A stretch of DNA of 64,000 nucleotides from Catenulispora acidiphila DSM 44928 (GTDB taxonomy: Bacteria; Actinomycetota; Actinomycetes; Streptomycetales; Catenulisporaceae), in contig NC_013131.1 in the NCBI RefSeq assembly GCF_000024025.1, positions 5,332,001 through 5,396,000 on the forward strand, given 5' to 3'. A program made the position numbers and the translations under genes. Positions 43,723 to 54,678 of the stretch are shown here, piece after piece. The notes beneath the pieces were generated by a model. The model saw nothing but the letters and a program-made list of their open reading frames with translations, was not told where the DNA came from and made no database searches. The stretch's first letter is position 1. Each line of letters starts with the position of its first letter.

Positions 43723-44414
43723 CGGTGTGCGTCTCCTTCGGCGGCGGACCGGTCCGAGGACTGGCCGTAAACGTTCTGATAACGGTCGTACAGGGAGGCG
43801 ATGTCCTGCTCGCCGATGGGCTGCGGACGGCCGTGCGCGCGGGCCAGGTGGACCGTGCGGGCCACGTCCTCGGTCATCACCGCGGCCTTGACCGCGGCCT
43901 TGGCGCTGCCGCCGACGGTGAACACGCCGTGGTTGCGCATGAGCACGGCCGGGGACCTGCTGCCGGCCAGCGTCTCCACGATGCCGCGGCCGATCGAGTC
44001 GTCGCCGATCAGCGCGAACGGCCCGACCGGGATCTCCCCGCCGAACTCGTCGGCCATCGCGGTCAGCACGCACGGCACCGCCTCGCCGCGCGCCGCCCAC
44101 GCCGAGGCGTACGTGGAGTGGGTGTGCACGACGCCGCCGACCTCGGGCATGTTCCGGTAGACGTAGGCGTGCGCGGCGGTGTCGGAGGACGGGGACAGGT
44201 CGCCCTGGACGACCTTGCCGTCCAGGTCGCAGACGATCATGTTCGCCGGCGTCAGGTCGTCGTAGGAGACCCCGGAGGGCTTGATGACCAACAGGTCCTC
44301 GCCGGGGACGCGCGCCGAGACGTTGCCGGCGGTCCACACCACGAGCTGGTAGCGGACCAGCTCGGCGTGCAGGTCGCAGACCTCGCGGCGGATCCGGGCT
44401 ATGTCGGTGCTCAC
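43719..44414 (-). CDS. araD: L-ribulose-5-phosphate 4-epimerase
   Basis: Class II aldolase-fold epimerase of 231 residues giving D-xylulose-5-phosphate. Zinc ligands are His-His in VVHTHSTYA and His in [17 protein letters not shown] binds the phosphate. GTG start at 44414 overlaps the araB stop as GTGA. Translationally coupled between araB and araA. Confidence 0.95.
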   Translation of the reverse strand: MSTDIARIRREVCDLHAELVRYQLVVWTAGNVSARVPGEDLLVIKPSGVSYDDLTPANMIVCDLDGKVVQGDLSPSSDTAAHAYVYRNMPEVGGVVHTHSTYASAWAARGEAVPCVLTAMADEFGGEIPVGPFALIGDDSIGRGIVETLAGSRSPAVLMRNHGVFTVGGSAKAAVKAAVMTEDVARTVHLARAHGRPQPIGEQDIASLYDRYQNVYGQSSDRSAAEGDAHR

Positions 44415-46081
44415 TGCGGGGAACCCTTCGTCTCGGAGCCTGTCGCGGAGGCGAGCGCGGCGTTGCGGATCTTGCGCAGCCGGTGCAGCGCGCCGCCGCT
44501 GGGCCCGAAGGCGTCGTGCAGGGCGCGGTACTCGGCGAACAGCGCGTCGTAGGCGTCGGCGCGCGCCGGGTCCGGGACGTAGGCGCCGCTCTCCACGGCG
44601 CCCATCGCCTCGGCGGCGGCCGGCACGTCCGGGTAGGCACCGGCGGCGACGGCGGCGTGGATCGCCGAGCCGAGCGCCGGCGCCTGATCGGAGAAGGCCA
44701 CGGAGACCGGGCGGCGCAGGATGTCGGCGTAGAGCTGCATCAGGAAGCTGTTGCGCTTCAAGCCGCCGGCGACCACGAACTCCTCGACCGGGACGCCGCC
44801 GGCTTCGAAGGCCTCGACGATGACGCGGGTCCCGAACGCGGTGGCCTCCAGCAGGGCGCGGTAGACCTCCTCGGGCCGGGTCGCCAGCGTCAGCCCGACG
44901 ATCACCCCGGACAGGTCGTGGTCGACCAGGATCGAGCGGTTGCCGCCCATCCAGTCCAGGGCGATCAGGCCGTGTCCGCCGACCGGCTGGTCCGCGGCGG
45001 CGGCGGTCAGCGCGTCGTGGTCCTGGCCGGTGAGCCGGGTCCACCAGGCGAAGATGTCGCCGACCGCGCTCTGCCCGGCCTCGTAGCCGAAGTGGCCGGC
45101 GCTGATGCCGCCGTCCACGACCCCGCAGATGCCCGGGACGTCGGCCAGGATCGTGCCGTTGAGCACATGGCAGGTCGAGGTGCCCATGATCGCCAGGAGC
45201 TTGCCGGGTTCGACGGCGCGCGCCGCCGGTGCGGTGACGTGCGCGTCGACGTTGCCTGCGGCGACGGCGATGCCGACCGGCAGGCCGGTCCACTGCGCGG
45301 CCTGCTTGCTGAGCCCGCCGACGCGGGAGCCCAACGCCGCCAGCCCGCCGGGATACTCCAGGCGCGTGGCGGGGAAGTCGGCGAAGCGCGGATCCAGCGC
45401 GGCGAGGAAGTCAGTGGACGGATAAGCACCGTCCTGGAAGATCCCCTTGTAGCCGGCGGTACAGGCGTTGCGGGACTCCGTGCCGGTCAGCTCCCAGACG
45501 ATCCAGTCGGCCGCCTCGATCCAGCGTTCGCAGCGTTCGTAGACCTCCGGCGCCTCCTGCAGCACCTGCAGCGCCTTGGCGAACTCCCACTCGGAGGACT
45601 GCTTGCCTCCGTAGCGCGGCGCCCAGGCTTCGCCGCGCTCGGCGGCCAGGGCGTTGATCGCGTCGGCCTGGCGCTGCGCGGCGTGGTGCTTCCACAGCTT
45701 CGGCCAGGCGTGCGGGACGCCGGTGAGGCCTTCGGTCTCACACAGCGGCGTGCCGTCGGCGAGGGTCGGCAGCACGGTGCACGCGGTGAAGTCGGTGGCG
45801 ATGCCGATGACGGCGGCCGGGTCGACGCCGCCGGCTTCCAGCGCCGCCGGAACCGCGACGCGCAGCACCTCGCGCCAGTCCTCAGGGTTCTGCAACGCCC
45901 AGTCCGGCGGCAGCGGGCCGGTGCCGTCGGGGAGCCGGCGGTCGATGACGCCGTGCCGGTACTCCACGACCGCGCTGCCCACTTCGCGCCCGTCGCCGAC
46001 GCGCACCACCACGGCGCGCCCCGACAGGGTCCCGAAGTCGACACCGACGGCGTACTGCTCGATGTTAGCGGTAACACTCAC
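44411..46081 (-). CDS. araB: ribulokinase
   Basis: FGGY-family kinase of 556 residues phosphorylating L-ribulose. [15 protein letters not shown] is the ribulokinase ATP-domain start; [33 protein letters not shown] and [20 protein letters not shown] are the later family motifs. GTG start at 46081; no internal start would keep the ATP-binding strand. The operator TGTTACCGCTAACA overlaps codons 2-7, so a bound LacI protein would sit on the start of the gene. First of the araB-araD-araA set. Confidence 0.95.
   Translation of the reverse strand: MSVTANIEQYAVGVDFGTLSGRAVVVRVGDGREVGSAVVEYRHGVIDRRLPDGTGPLPPDWALQNPEDWREVLRVAVPAALEAGGVDPAAVIGIATDFTACTVLPTLADGTPLCETEGLTGVPHAWPKLWKHHAAQRQADAINALAAERGEAWAPRYGGKQSSEWEFAKALQVLQEAPEVYERCERWIEAADWIVWELTGTESRNACTAGYKGIFQDGAYPSTDFLAALDPRFADFPATRLEYPGGLAALGSRVGGLSKQAAQWTGLPVGIAVAAGNVDAHVTAPAARAVEPGKLLAIMGTSTCHVLNGTILADVPGICGVVDGGISAGHFGYEAGQSAVGDIFAWWTRLTGQDHDALTAAAADQPVGGHGLIALDWMGGNRSILVDHDLSGVIVGLTLATRPEEVYRALLEATAFGTRVIVEAFEAGGVPVEEFVVAGGLKRNSFLMQLYADILRRPVSVAFSDQAPALGSAIHAAVAAGAYPDVPAAAEAMGAVESGAYVPDPARADAYDALFAEYRALHDAFGPSGGALHRLRKIRNAALASATGSETKGSPQ
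46063..46076. promoter_or_regulatory. pentose-regulon operator inside the araB start codons
   Basis: TGTTAGCGGTAACA (plus strand) covers araB codons 2-7 (Ser-Val-Thr-Ala-Asn-Ile). It is identical to the site before the ribose-type transporter at 32687. Confidence 0.8.
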
Positions 46082-46208
46082 GCTGACACACTCCCACTCA
46101 TGGCCGGACGCGATCCCTCCGCGGTTCCTCGGACGCTGGCAGTTGTTGGCTGGATGGGGCTGGTGAAGAACTTAGGCGGACTGTGAAGAACGTTGGAGAA
46201 CTCAGGAC

Positions 46209-47249
46209 TCACGCACGCCGCGCGGTGCTGCGCCGCACGACCAACTCGGTCGGTATCACCGCCGCGACCGGGGAGGCCGCCGGCGCGGAGGCGCCGATCT
46301 GGTCCAGCAGCAGCGCCATGCTGCGCCGGCCGAGAGCGGAGAAGTCCTGCCGCACCGTGGTCAGCGGCGGGGTGAAGAACGCCGCCTCCGGGATGTCGTC
46401 GAAGCCGATGACGCTCACCTCCTCCGGGACCCGCCGCCGGGCTTCGTGCAGCGCCAGCAGCACGCCGAGGGCGATGTGGTCGTTGGCCGCGAAGACCGCG
46501 CTCACCCGCGGATCGGCGGCCAGCACCTGGCCGCGCTCGTACCCGGAGGCCGCGCTCCAGTCCCCGGGCAAGGGCTCCGGGACCGGCGCCCCGGCGGCGG
46601 TCAGCGCGTCGCGCCAGGCCTGTTCGCGCTGGCGGGCGTCGAGCCAGTCGGCGGGACCGGCGACGTGGTGCACCGTGCGGTGCCCCAGGTCCAGCAGGTG
46701 GCGGACGGCGGCCAGCGGGCCGTCGTACTGGTCCACCGAGGCCGAGGCGACGGTCTCGGCCGCGGACAGCGAGACCACCGGCAGCATCGCCGGCAGGTGG
46801 CGCACCACCTGGTCGGCCGGGACGTGCCCGGGGATCAGGATGATGCCGTCCACGCCCTGCCCGCGCATCCGGTCGGCGGCCTCGGCCACCGAGCGGCGGC
46901 TGGGCGAGGCCAGGCCGACCACCGAGACGAAGTAGTCGGCGTCGCGGGCGCTGCTCTCGATCGCGCTGACCATCGAGGCCGGGCCGAACAGCGTGGTGTC
47001 GAAGCTGACCACGCCGATGGTCCGCGAGGATCCGGTGGCCAGGGCGCGCGCTATGGCGTTGGGCCGGAAGTCCAGCTGCGCCGCCGCGGCCAGCACTTTG
47101 GCCCGGGTCTCGGCGCTGACCCGCGGGTGGTCCTTGAACACCCGGGACACCGTCTGGTGCGAGACGCCGGCCAGCTCGGCCACGTCGCGCAGCCCTGGAC
47201 GCCCGCCGCCGCGCACCGTCTCGCCGGCGCGCACCCGCTCCCTCGTCAA
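46209..47249 (-). CDS. LacI-family regulator of the arabinose genes (paralogue 2)
   Basis: Repressor of 346 residues. HTH LRDVAELAGVSHQTVSRVFK (about 18-37) with hinge FRPNAIARALA. Ligand domain: IGVVSFDTTLFGPASM, LLDLGHRTVHHVAGP and VIGFDDIPEAAFF, all close to the regulator at 32765. I chose TTG at 47249 because GAGGAGAG is 8 bases upstream and the HTH starts shortly after; no closer ATG or GTG has a better site. It lies between the transporter genes and araB. It should bind the operators at 46063, 51530 and 51607. Confidence 0.88.
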   Translation of the reverse strand: MTRERVRAGETVRGGGRPGLRDVAELAGVSHQTVSRVFKDHPRVSAETRAKVLAAAAQLDFRPNAIARALATGSSRTIGVVSFDTTLFGPASMVSAIESSARDADYFVSVVGLASPSRRSVAEAADRMRGQGVDGIILIPGHVPADQVVRHLPAMLPVVSLSAAETVASASVDQYDGPLAAVRHLLDLGHRTVHHVAGPADWLDARQREQAWRDALTAAGAPVPEPLPGDWSAASGYERGQVLAADPRVSAVFAANDHIALGVLLALHEARRRVPEEVSVIGFDDIPEAAFFTPPLTTVRQDFSALGRRSMALLLDQIGASAPAASPVAAVIPTELVVRRSTARRA

Positions 47250-47347
47250 CTCGACCGCTCTCCTCGTCCTTGTGCCCGTCGTCCCCGGCTGTGCGTGCCG
47301 TACGCGTCGTTCCGCGCCGGCCAGCCGCACCGAGGCGTTCGCGCAGC

Positions 47348-48586
47348 TTATCGAGCCGTCCCCGCCCGACGCTTGGCCCACACGTCGAAGGCCACCGCGG
47401 CCAGCAGGATCAGACCCTTGACCAGCATGACGCGCTCGCTGGGCGCGCCCAGCAGCGACATGCCGTTGTTGATCACACCCATGATCAGCCCGCCGGTGAT
47501 CGCCCCGACCACCTTGCCGACCCCGCCGGTCACCGCCGCGCCGCCGATGAAGGCCGCGGCGATGGCGTCGAGCTCGAAGTTGGTGCCCGCGGTCGGACCG
47601 GCCTGGTTCAGCCGCCCGGCGAAGACCACGCCGGCGATCGCGGCCAGCACGCCCATGTTCACGAAGATCCAGAAGGTGACCTTCTTGACCTTCACCCCGG
47701 AGAGCACCGCGGCTTGGGCGTTGCCGCCGATGGCGTAGACGTGCCGCCCGAAGACGGTGCGCGAGGCGACCAGGCTGTAGCCCAGGACCAGAATCGTGAG
47801 CAGGACCAACACCCACGGCAGGTTCTTGTAGCGGGCCAGCTGCACCACGACGCCCAGCACCACGAACGCCATCAGCGCCATCTTGCCGGCGAACAGCGCC
47901 ACCGACTCGACCTGCTGGCCGTAGCGCAGCTTGGCCGTGCGGGCCCGCCACTGCGAGGCGACTCCGGCGAGCACCGCGAGCACACCGATGACCAGCGTGA
48001 ACAGGTCGGCGCCGCCGAGCGAGCCGAGCCCGACGTTGCCCAGCACGTTCCCGAGGAAGCCGGTGGACAGCGTGCGGACCTGGTCCGGGAACGGGCCGAT
48101 GCCCTGGTTGCCCAGCACGGTCATGGTCAGCGCGCGGAAGACGAGCATCCCGGCCAGCGTCACGATGAACGCCGGGAGCCCGAAGTAGGCGACCCAGTAG
48201 CCCTGCCAGGCGCCGATCGCGGCGCCGGCGATCAGGGTGATCAGCAGCGCCAACGGCCAGGCCATGTGGTGGTTGACCATCAGCACCGCGGCTATCGCGC
48301 CGGTGACGGCGACCACCGAGCCGGCCGACAGGTCGATGTGCCCGGCGATGATCACCAGGATCATGCCGATCGCCAGGACGAGGATGTAGGAGTTCTGGAC
48401 GATGAGGTTGGAGACGTTCTCCGGGGTCAGCAGCAGGCCGTGGGTCAGGATGTCGAAGAGCACGACGATCGCGGCGAAGGCCAGGTAGATGCCGCTGGCA
48501 CGCAGGTTGATCTCGAAGCGGCGGGCCGGGCCGGAGCCGGTGGGAGCCGCCAGCTCCGTCTTGCTGGGAGGAGCGATGCTGCTCAT
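47348..48586 (-). CDS. mmsB: multiple-monosaccharide ABC transporter permease (MmsB/GguB type)
   Basis: Permease of 412 residues with about 10 helices. ILVIIAGHIDLSAGSVVAVT (about 75-94) and VYAIGGNAQAAVLSGVKVKK (about 283-302) are the CUT2 permease motifs; the length and IDLSAGS form follow the xylose/multiple-sugar type. Its ATG abuts the stop of the ATPase gene. Partner of the ATPase and ChvE-like protein. Confidence 0.9.
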   Translation of the reverse strand: MSSIAPPSKTELAAPTGSGPARRFEINLRASGIYLAFAAIVVLFDILTHGLLLTPENVSNLIVQNSYILVLAIGMILVIIAGHIDLSAGSVVAVTGAIAAVLMVNHHMAWPLALLITLIAGAAIGAWQGYWVAYFGLPAFIVTLAGMLVFRALTMTVLGNQGIGPFPDQVRTLSTGFLGNVLGNVGLGSLGGADLFTLVIGVLAVLAGVASQWRARTAKLRYGQQVESVALFAGKMALMAFVVLGVVVQLARYKNLPWVLVLLTILVLGYSLVASRTVFGRHVYAIGGNAQAAVLSGVKVKKVTFWIFVNMGVLAAIAGVVFAGRLNQAGPTAGTNFELDAIAAAFIGGAAVTGGVGKVVGAITGGLIMGVINNGMSLLGAPSERVMLVKGLILLAAVAFDVWAKRRAGTAR

Positions 48587-50281
<1,695 letters not shown>

Positions 50282-50310
50282 CCCTGCTCCTCGTCTGGCG
50301 ATCGGATGGA

Positions 50311-51444
50311 CTACTTCAGCTGCGCGGCCGTGTAGTAGCCGCTGTCGATCAGCACGTGCTGGTAGTTGTCCTTGTAGACGGTGCTGAAGTCCAGGACCTC
50401 GGTCGGCACGACCTTGGCGCCGTTGTTGTAGTCGGTGCTGTTGGTCGGCACCGCCTGGTTCTTCAGGACCTCGTCGGTCATCGACACCGCGAGCGATGCC
50501 AGCTTGCGGGTGTCCTTCCAGACCGTCGCGTACTGCTCGCCGGCGATGATGGACTTCACCGAGGCGACTTCGGCGTCCTGCCCGGTGACGATCGGGTAGG
50601 GCTGCCCGGCGGTGCCGTAGCCGGCGGACTTCAGCGCGGACAGGATGCCGATCGACAGACCGTCATAGGGCGAGAGCACGCCCTGCACCTTCGCGCCGGA
50701 GGAGTACGTCTTGGTGATCAGGTCCTCCATGCGCTTCTGCGCGGTCGCCGGGTCCCAGCGCAGGATGGCGACGGTGTTGAAGTCCTTCTCGCCGCTCTTG
50801 ATGACCAGCTTGCCGCTGTCCAGGTAGGGCTTGAGGGTGTCCATCGCGCCGCGGAAGAAGAACGGCGCGTTGTTGTCGTCCGGGGAGCCGGCGAAGACCT
50901 CGATGTTCACCGGAGCGGTCGGCGGCGTCGCGGCGTCGCTGCCGTCCTCCTTCTTGAAGCCGAGCCCGACCAGCAGCGAGGTCGCCTGCTGCACCCCGAC
51001 CTTGTAGTTGTCGAAGCTGGCGTAGTAGTCGACGTTCGCGGACTTCATCAGCAGCCGGTCGTAGGCGATGACCTTGATGCCCTTGTCGTGGGCCGCCTGC
51101 AGCTGGTTGCTCAGGGCGGTGCCGTCGATGGAGGCCACGACCAGGACCTTGGCGCCCATCGCGATCTGGTTCTCGATCTGGTTGGCCTGGGTCGGGATGT
51201 CGTTGTTGGCGTACTCCAGGTCCACCTTGTAGCCGAGCTTCTCCAGCCCGGCCTTGACGTTGTCGCCGTCGTGGATCCAGCGCTCCGAGGAGCGGGTCGG
51301 CATCGTGACGCCGACCAGCGCGCCGGCAGCCGAACCGCCGGAGGCGGCGGCCTTGTCCGCGGTCTTGGTGCTGGACCCGCAGGCCGCGAGAGTGGTGGCG
51401 AGCGCAACACCGGTGACGGCGGCGGCGATCTTGCTGAGGTTCAC
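50311..51444 (-). CDS. chvE: ChvE-like multiple-sugar-binding lipoprotein
   Basis: Lipoprotein of 377 residues, 30 bases ahead of mmsA. Signal peptide about 1-21 with lipobox [24 protein letters not shown] (about 44-63) and the later [20 protein letters not shown] are typical of ChvE/XylF-like sugar-binding proteins, which accept arabinose, galactose or xylose. GTG start at 51444 with AAGGAG 5 bases upstream. Two pentose-regulon operators precede it. First gene of the arabinose import and catabolic run. Confidence 0.9.
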   Translation of the reverse strand: MNLSKIAAAVTGVALATTLAACGSSTKTADKAAASGGSAAGALVGVTMPTRSSERWIHDGDNVKAGLEKLGYKVDLEYANNDIPTQANQIENQIAMGAKVLVVASIDGTALSNQLQAAHDKGIKVIAYDRLLMKSANVDYYASFDNYKVGVQQATSLLVGLGFKKEDGSDAATPPTAPVNIEVFAGSPDDNNAPFFFRGAMDTLKPYLDSGKLVIKSGEKDFNTVAILRWDPATAQKRMEDLITKTYSSGAKVQGVLSPYDGLSIGILSALKSAGYGTAGQPYPIVTGQDAEVASVKSIIAGEQYATVWKDTRKLASLAVSMTDEVLKNQAVPTNSTDYNNGAKVVPTEVLDFSTVYKDNYQHVLIDSGYYTAAQLK

Positions 51445-51529
51445 GTCGCTCCTTCGGATAAGTATCGGGAGGGGGTTCGGTGCACAGGAACGAGTCGCCG
51501 CTGTCGACGACGGCTTCGTGGGACGAGAG

Positions 51530-51543
51530 TGTTACCGGTAACT
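51530..51543. promoter_or_regulatory. pentose-regulon operator before the chvE-like gene, site 1
   Basis: TGTTACCGGTAACT; the inner 12 bases GTTACCGGTAAC are a perfect palindrome. It lies 86 bases upstream of the GTG start. Confidence 0.75.
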
Positions 51544-51606
51544 CAAGGGCTGTCAAGGGCTCGGCGGGAGCCCCGAGGTCAGAAGGGTGCGCTGGTCACA
51601 GGCAGG

Positions 51607-51620
51607 TGTTATCGCTAACA
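51607..51620. promoter_or_regulatory. pentose-regulon operator before the chvE-like gene, site 2
   Basis: TGTTATCGCTAACA, one mismatch to TGTTACCGCTAACA. It is 77 bases from site 1, compatible with seven helical turns. The rest of the gap 51621-51912 holds no gene I can support; short reading frames there (for example a piece from 51741 reading AALNGIRRPRPACLLAELAA) could be decayed coding sequence. Confidence 0.7.
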
Positions 51621-51912
51621 TGACTCCGTTCGCGGAGGCTGCGGCGATCCGTGGCGGCAGGACAGAGTCGGCGGAGCCGGAGACGGCGCCGCGAGCGCTC
51701 GCCACCGGCTTCGAGGAGTCCTGGATCGGTTTCGTAGGACGTGGTGGCCGCGCTGAACGGCATCCGACGACCACGCCCGGCGTGCCTGCTCGCCGAACTC
51801 GCCGCGGTGGTCCAAGGCGTGGTCGGCGGTGTGATCGACATCAGTGTGTCGCCAAGATGGGAGTCCCAGCGGGCGTCGTGGTGACAGCCGGCGCACAAGA
51901 CAGGGACCCGGC

Positions 51913-52470
51913 ATGACAGACATCCGCATCCGCCCGGCGGCTCCGAACGACGCGGCGGCGGTCGCCCGCCTGCACGCCGACAGTTGGCGCCGCCACTATC
52001 GCGGCGCCTACGCCGACGCCTTCCTCGACGGCGACGTCCTGTCAGACCGCCTGGCGCTCTGGGAAGCCCGCCTTGCCGCTCCTGACAATGCCCTGACATT
52101 GCTGGCCGAGGACTCCGACGAGCACGCCACGGCGTTCGTCCACGTGGTCTTCGACGACGACCCGGTGTGGGGCAGCCTGATCGACAACCTGCACGTCACG
52201 CTGACCCGGCAGCGCTCGGGCGTCGGGCGGCTGCTGTTGGAACAGGCGGCCCAGGCGGCGGCTGACGCCTCGCCCACGCGCGGCCTGTATCTGTGGGTGC
52301 TGCGGCAGAACGACGCCGCCCAAGCCTTCTACCAGACGATGGGAGGCAAGATCGTGGAGGAGGCGAAGGTCGGGGCGCCGAACGGGATCGCCGGGCGGCT
52401 GGTCGGCGAGCCGGTCAAGCTGCGGGTCGCGTGGTCCGACGCCGGCGAGGTCGGGAGCGGACGCCTCTGA
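51913..52470 (+). CDS. GNAT-family N-acetyltransferase
   Basis: Acetyltransferase of 185 residues. IRIRPAAPNDAAAVARLHAD opens the family fold; the acetyl-CoA loop is LTRQRSGVGRLLLEQAA (about 94-110), followed by YLWVLRQNDAAQAFYQTMGG. The ATG at 51913 starts exactly at the conserved N-terminus. Only a weak ribosome site (AGGGACC). Substrate unknown. Confidence 0.87.
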   Translation: MTDIRIRPAAPNDAAAVARLHADSWRRHYRGAYADAFLDGDVLSDRLALWEARLAAPDNALTLLAEDSDEHATAFVHVVFDDDPVWGSLIDNLHVTLTRQRSGVGRLLLEQAAQAAADASPTRGLYLWVLRQNDAAQAFYQTMGGKIVEEAKVGAPNGIAGRLVGEPVKLRVAWSDAGEVGSGRL

Positions 52471-52486
52471 CCTTGCTGGACGCGCG

Positions 52487-53464
52487 TCACGGAGCGGTGT
52501 GCTCGAGACTGTCAGGACTGCTGTGCTCGAGAGGGCCAGGGCTGCTGCTCCGCACGACGCCGCGCATCAGGGCTCTGGCCAACGTCGCGCCCGACGCGAT
52601 CGCGACCACATGCACGACGGCCGCCACGGCCAGGTTCTCCGGCAGGGAAATGTCCGCCGGGCGCGCGATCATCAGGTAGAGCGTGATGGCCAGCTTCCAG
52701 CCGCTCCAGGCGAACAGCGATCCCGAACCGATCCAGGCCGCCGCGACCAGGAGCCATCGCGGCGTCTTGGTCCGCTCCCGGGTCCATAGCGCGTAGGTGG
52801 CCGCGCCCGCGATGAGGGACCAGGTGCCGTCGACCGCGTAGAGGGCGCGCCAGCTGGCATCGGCCTCGCCGACGTGCGTCACGCCGAGATCGGATCCCAC
52901 CGCCCAGGTCAGCCAGAACACGCCGACGGCCGCGGTGCCCAGGACCGCCGCACGCAGCCGCCGGGGATCGGCCGGGTCCACGCGGCCGGCGAACGTCGCG
53001 GGCCAGCGGCGGCGCAGGTACGCCGGCAGCCCGAGCGCCAGTCCCAGTCCCATGCCGACGAAGCCGATCTCGATCAGCGCGGCTTCCCAGCCGGGCATCG
53101 TCGCGTCATTGCTGCTCTTCGGCTTGACGTCGGCGGCGTGCGTGAACAGGGAGCTGAGCATCGCGTACGGCAGCATCGGGACCAGGAACCCGACCGCCAA
53201 CCACGCGCACAGCACCAAAGGGCGCCCGGGAACCCGCAGTCCCCACGGCCGCACCAGGCTCAGCGCCACCAGGATGCCGGCACTGGCCATGCCGATGGTG
53301 ACGGTGTTCAACACGACCCAGCCGGCGGTGTTGAACCCCGCACCGATCGGCAGCGCCCCCACCAGGGAGCCGAGCACCCACGATGCTTTGATCACCACGT
53401 ACGGCGCCAACGCGAGCGCCGCCGCGTACGCGGCGAACCGCCCGATCCGGTCCCACATTTCCAT
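52487..53464 (-). CDS. polytopic membrane protein of unknown function
   Basis: Protein of 325 residues with about eight transmembrane helices (first at about 10-30, last at about 275-298), resembling unassigned Streptomyces membrane proteins. No catalytic motif is visible. The C-terminus repeats SSPGPLEH and SSPDSLEH, an in-frame duplication. It ends 16 bases from the convergent acetyltransferase gene. Function cannot be assigned. Confidence 0.7.
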   Translation of the reverse strand: MEMWDRIGRFAAYAAALALAPYVVIKASWVLGSLVGALPIGAGFNTAGWVVLNTVTIGMASAGILVALSLVRPWGLRVPGRPLVLCAWLAVGFLVPMLPYAMLSSLFTHAADVKPKSSNDATMPGWEAALIEIGFVGMGLGLALGLPAYLRRRWPATFAGRVDPADPRRLRAAVLGTAAVGVFWLTWAVGSDLGVTHVGEADASWRALYAVDGTWSLIAGAATYALWTRERTKTPRWLLVAAAWIGSGSLFAWSGWKLAITLYLMIARPADISLPENLAVAAVVHVVAIASGATLARALMRGVVRSSSPGPLEHSSPDSLEHTAP

Positions 53465-53680
53465 GATTCCTCCCCGTTGCCGACCCCCCGTTCAAAGATC
53501 ACACCGAATACGGGCCCGCACATCAGACCGCAGGGGTAACGAAGGTGGTGGGAGGGGCATCCTTGGGAGGTAGCAGCCTTGTCATCCCGAAGGCGCACCG
53601 AGGCACAGTCGCGCCACCGGACCTGCGGAATACGTGCCGGTGACCGCCGGACCGCAGCCCCGGCGAGAGGCTGCCGTCGC

Positions 53681-53727
53681 CGCTCAGGGCTCAGGGGCTC
53701 AGCCGCTCAGGGCTCAAGGCTCAGGCC
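53681..53727. repeat. GCTCAGGG direct repeats across the LysR stop codon
   Basis: GCTCAGG-type units occur about five times between 53681 and 53727, straddling the end of the LysR gene (stop at 53714). They slightly extend or rewrite the C-terminus. The rest of the gap to 53465 shows nothing but the promoter region of the membrane protein gene. Confidence 0.6.
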
Positions 53728-54622
53728 ACTGTCCCTCGATGAACGCCAGGAACCGTGCCGCCGCCGGAGCCAGCGCCTGGTCGGTACGCCAGGTCAGGCC
53801 GACGGTGCGGCGGGCTGCCGGGGTGGTCAGGGCGATGGCGACGGTACCGCTCGGGCCGACCAGCTGCTCGGGGATGACCGCGACGCCGAGCCCCGCGGCG
53901 ACCAGGCCTTCGATGGTGGACAGGTCGGCGCTCTCGAAGGAGATCCTGGGGACCACGCCGGCCTCGGCGAGCAGGCGGTCGACCAGGGTGCGGAAGCCGA
54001 AGCCGACCGGGGTCATGACCAGTTCCTCGTCGGCGAGTTCGCTCAGGGCGACGCGCTTGCGGGCGTGCAGGCGGTGCGTCGGCGGGACCGCCAGGACCAG
54101 CCGTTCGCGGTGCAGCGGCAGCCAGCCGAAGTCGCCGGCCGGACGCGGGAAGGTCACCGCGAGCTCGGCGGCGCCGGTGCGCAGGTCGGCGAGGATGGCG
54201 TGGCCGGGCTCTTGGCTCAGCAGGACGCGGACGCCCGGGGCGTGGAGGTGGAACGCGCGCAGCAGCTGCGGGACCAGGGAGGTGCCCATCGAGTCCAGGA
54301 AGGCGAGGCGGACCACGCCGCCGTCGGGATCCAGGCGCGCCGACAGCTCGGTGGTCAGCTGCTCGTAGCGGGCGAGCAGATCGCGGGCGGCGGCCACCAC
54401 GAGGTCGCCGTTGGGATTCGGGGCGACGCCGTCCGGCGCGCGCTCGAACAGCCGGGTCCCCAGCTCCGCCTCGACCCGCGCCAGCGCTCGGGACAGCGTG
54501 GGCTGGCTGACGCCCAGGATCGCGGCGGTATCGGTCATGTGCCGGTGGTCGGCGAGAGCGACGAACCAGCTGAGATCGCGCAGCAGCACGGCGTCCACGA
54601 TACGCCGGTCGATACGCATCAC
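53714..54622 (-). CDS. LysR-family transcriptional regulator
   Basis: Regulator of 302 residues. HTH MTDTAAILGVSQPTLSRALA (about 29-48) and substrate-binding domain beginning VRLAFLDSMGTSLVP. GTG start at 54622 directly followed by ATG 54619. Divergent from the MFS exporter with 56 bases between, so it probably regulates that transporter. Confidence 0.9.
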   Translation of the reverse strand: MMRIDRRIVDAVLLRDLSWFVALADHRHMTDTAAILGVSQPTLSRALARVEAELGTRLFERAPDGVAPNPNGDLVVAAARDLLARYEQLTTELSARLDPDGGVVRLAFLDSMGTSLVPQLLRAFHLHAPGVRVLLSQEPGHAILADLRTGAAELAVTFPRPAGDFGWLPLHRERLVLAVPPTHRLHARKRVALSELADEELVMTPVGFGFRTLVDRLLAEAGVVPRISFESADLSTIEGLVAAGLGVAVIPEQLVGPSGTVAIALTTPAARRTVGLTWRTDQALAPAAARFLAFIEGQWPEP

Positions 54623-54678
54623 GCATCGAGAAGGCCCACTTCATTCATTGGACGCATCGAGCGGGCAGCGCGATCATC

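Noticed and set aside
51620-51916. Small plus-strand gene starting right at the operator
   Set aside because: Would begin inside the operator without ribosome site, and product shows no family; only a possible decayed fragment from about 51741.
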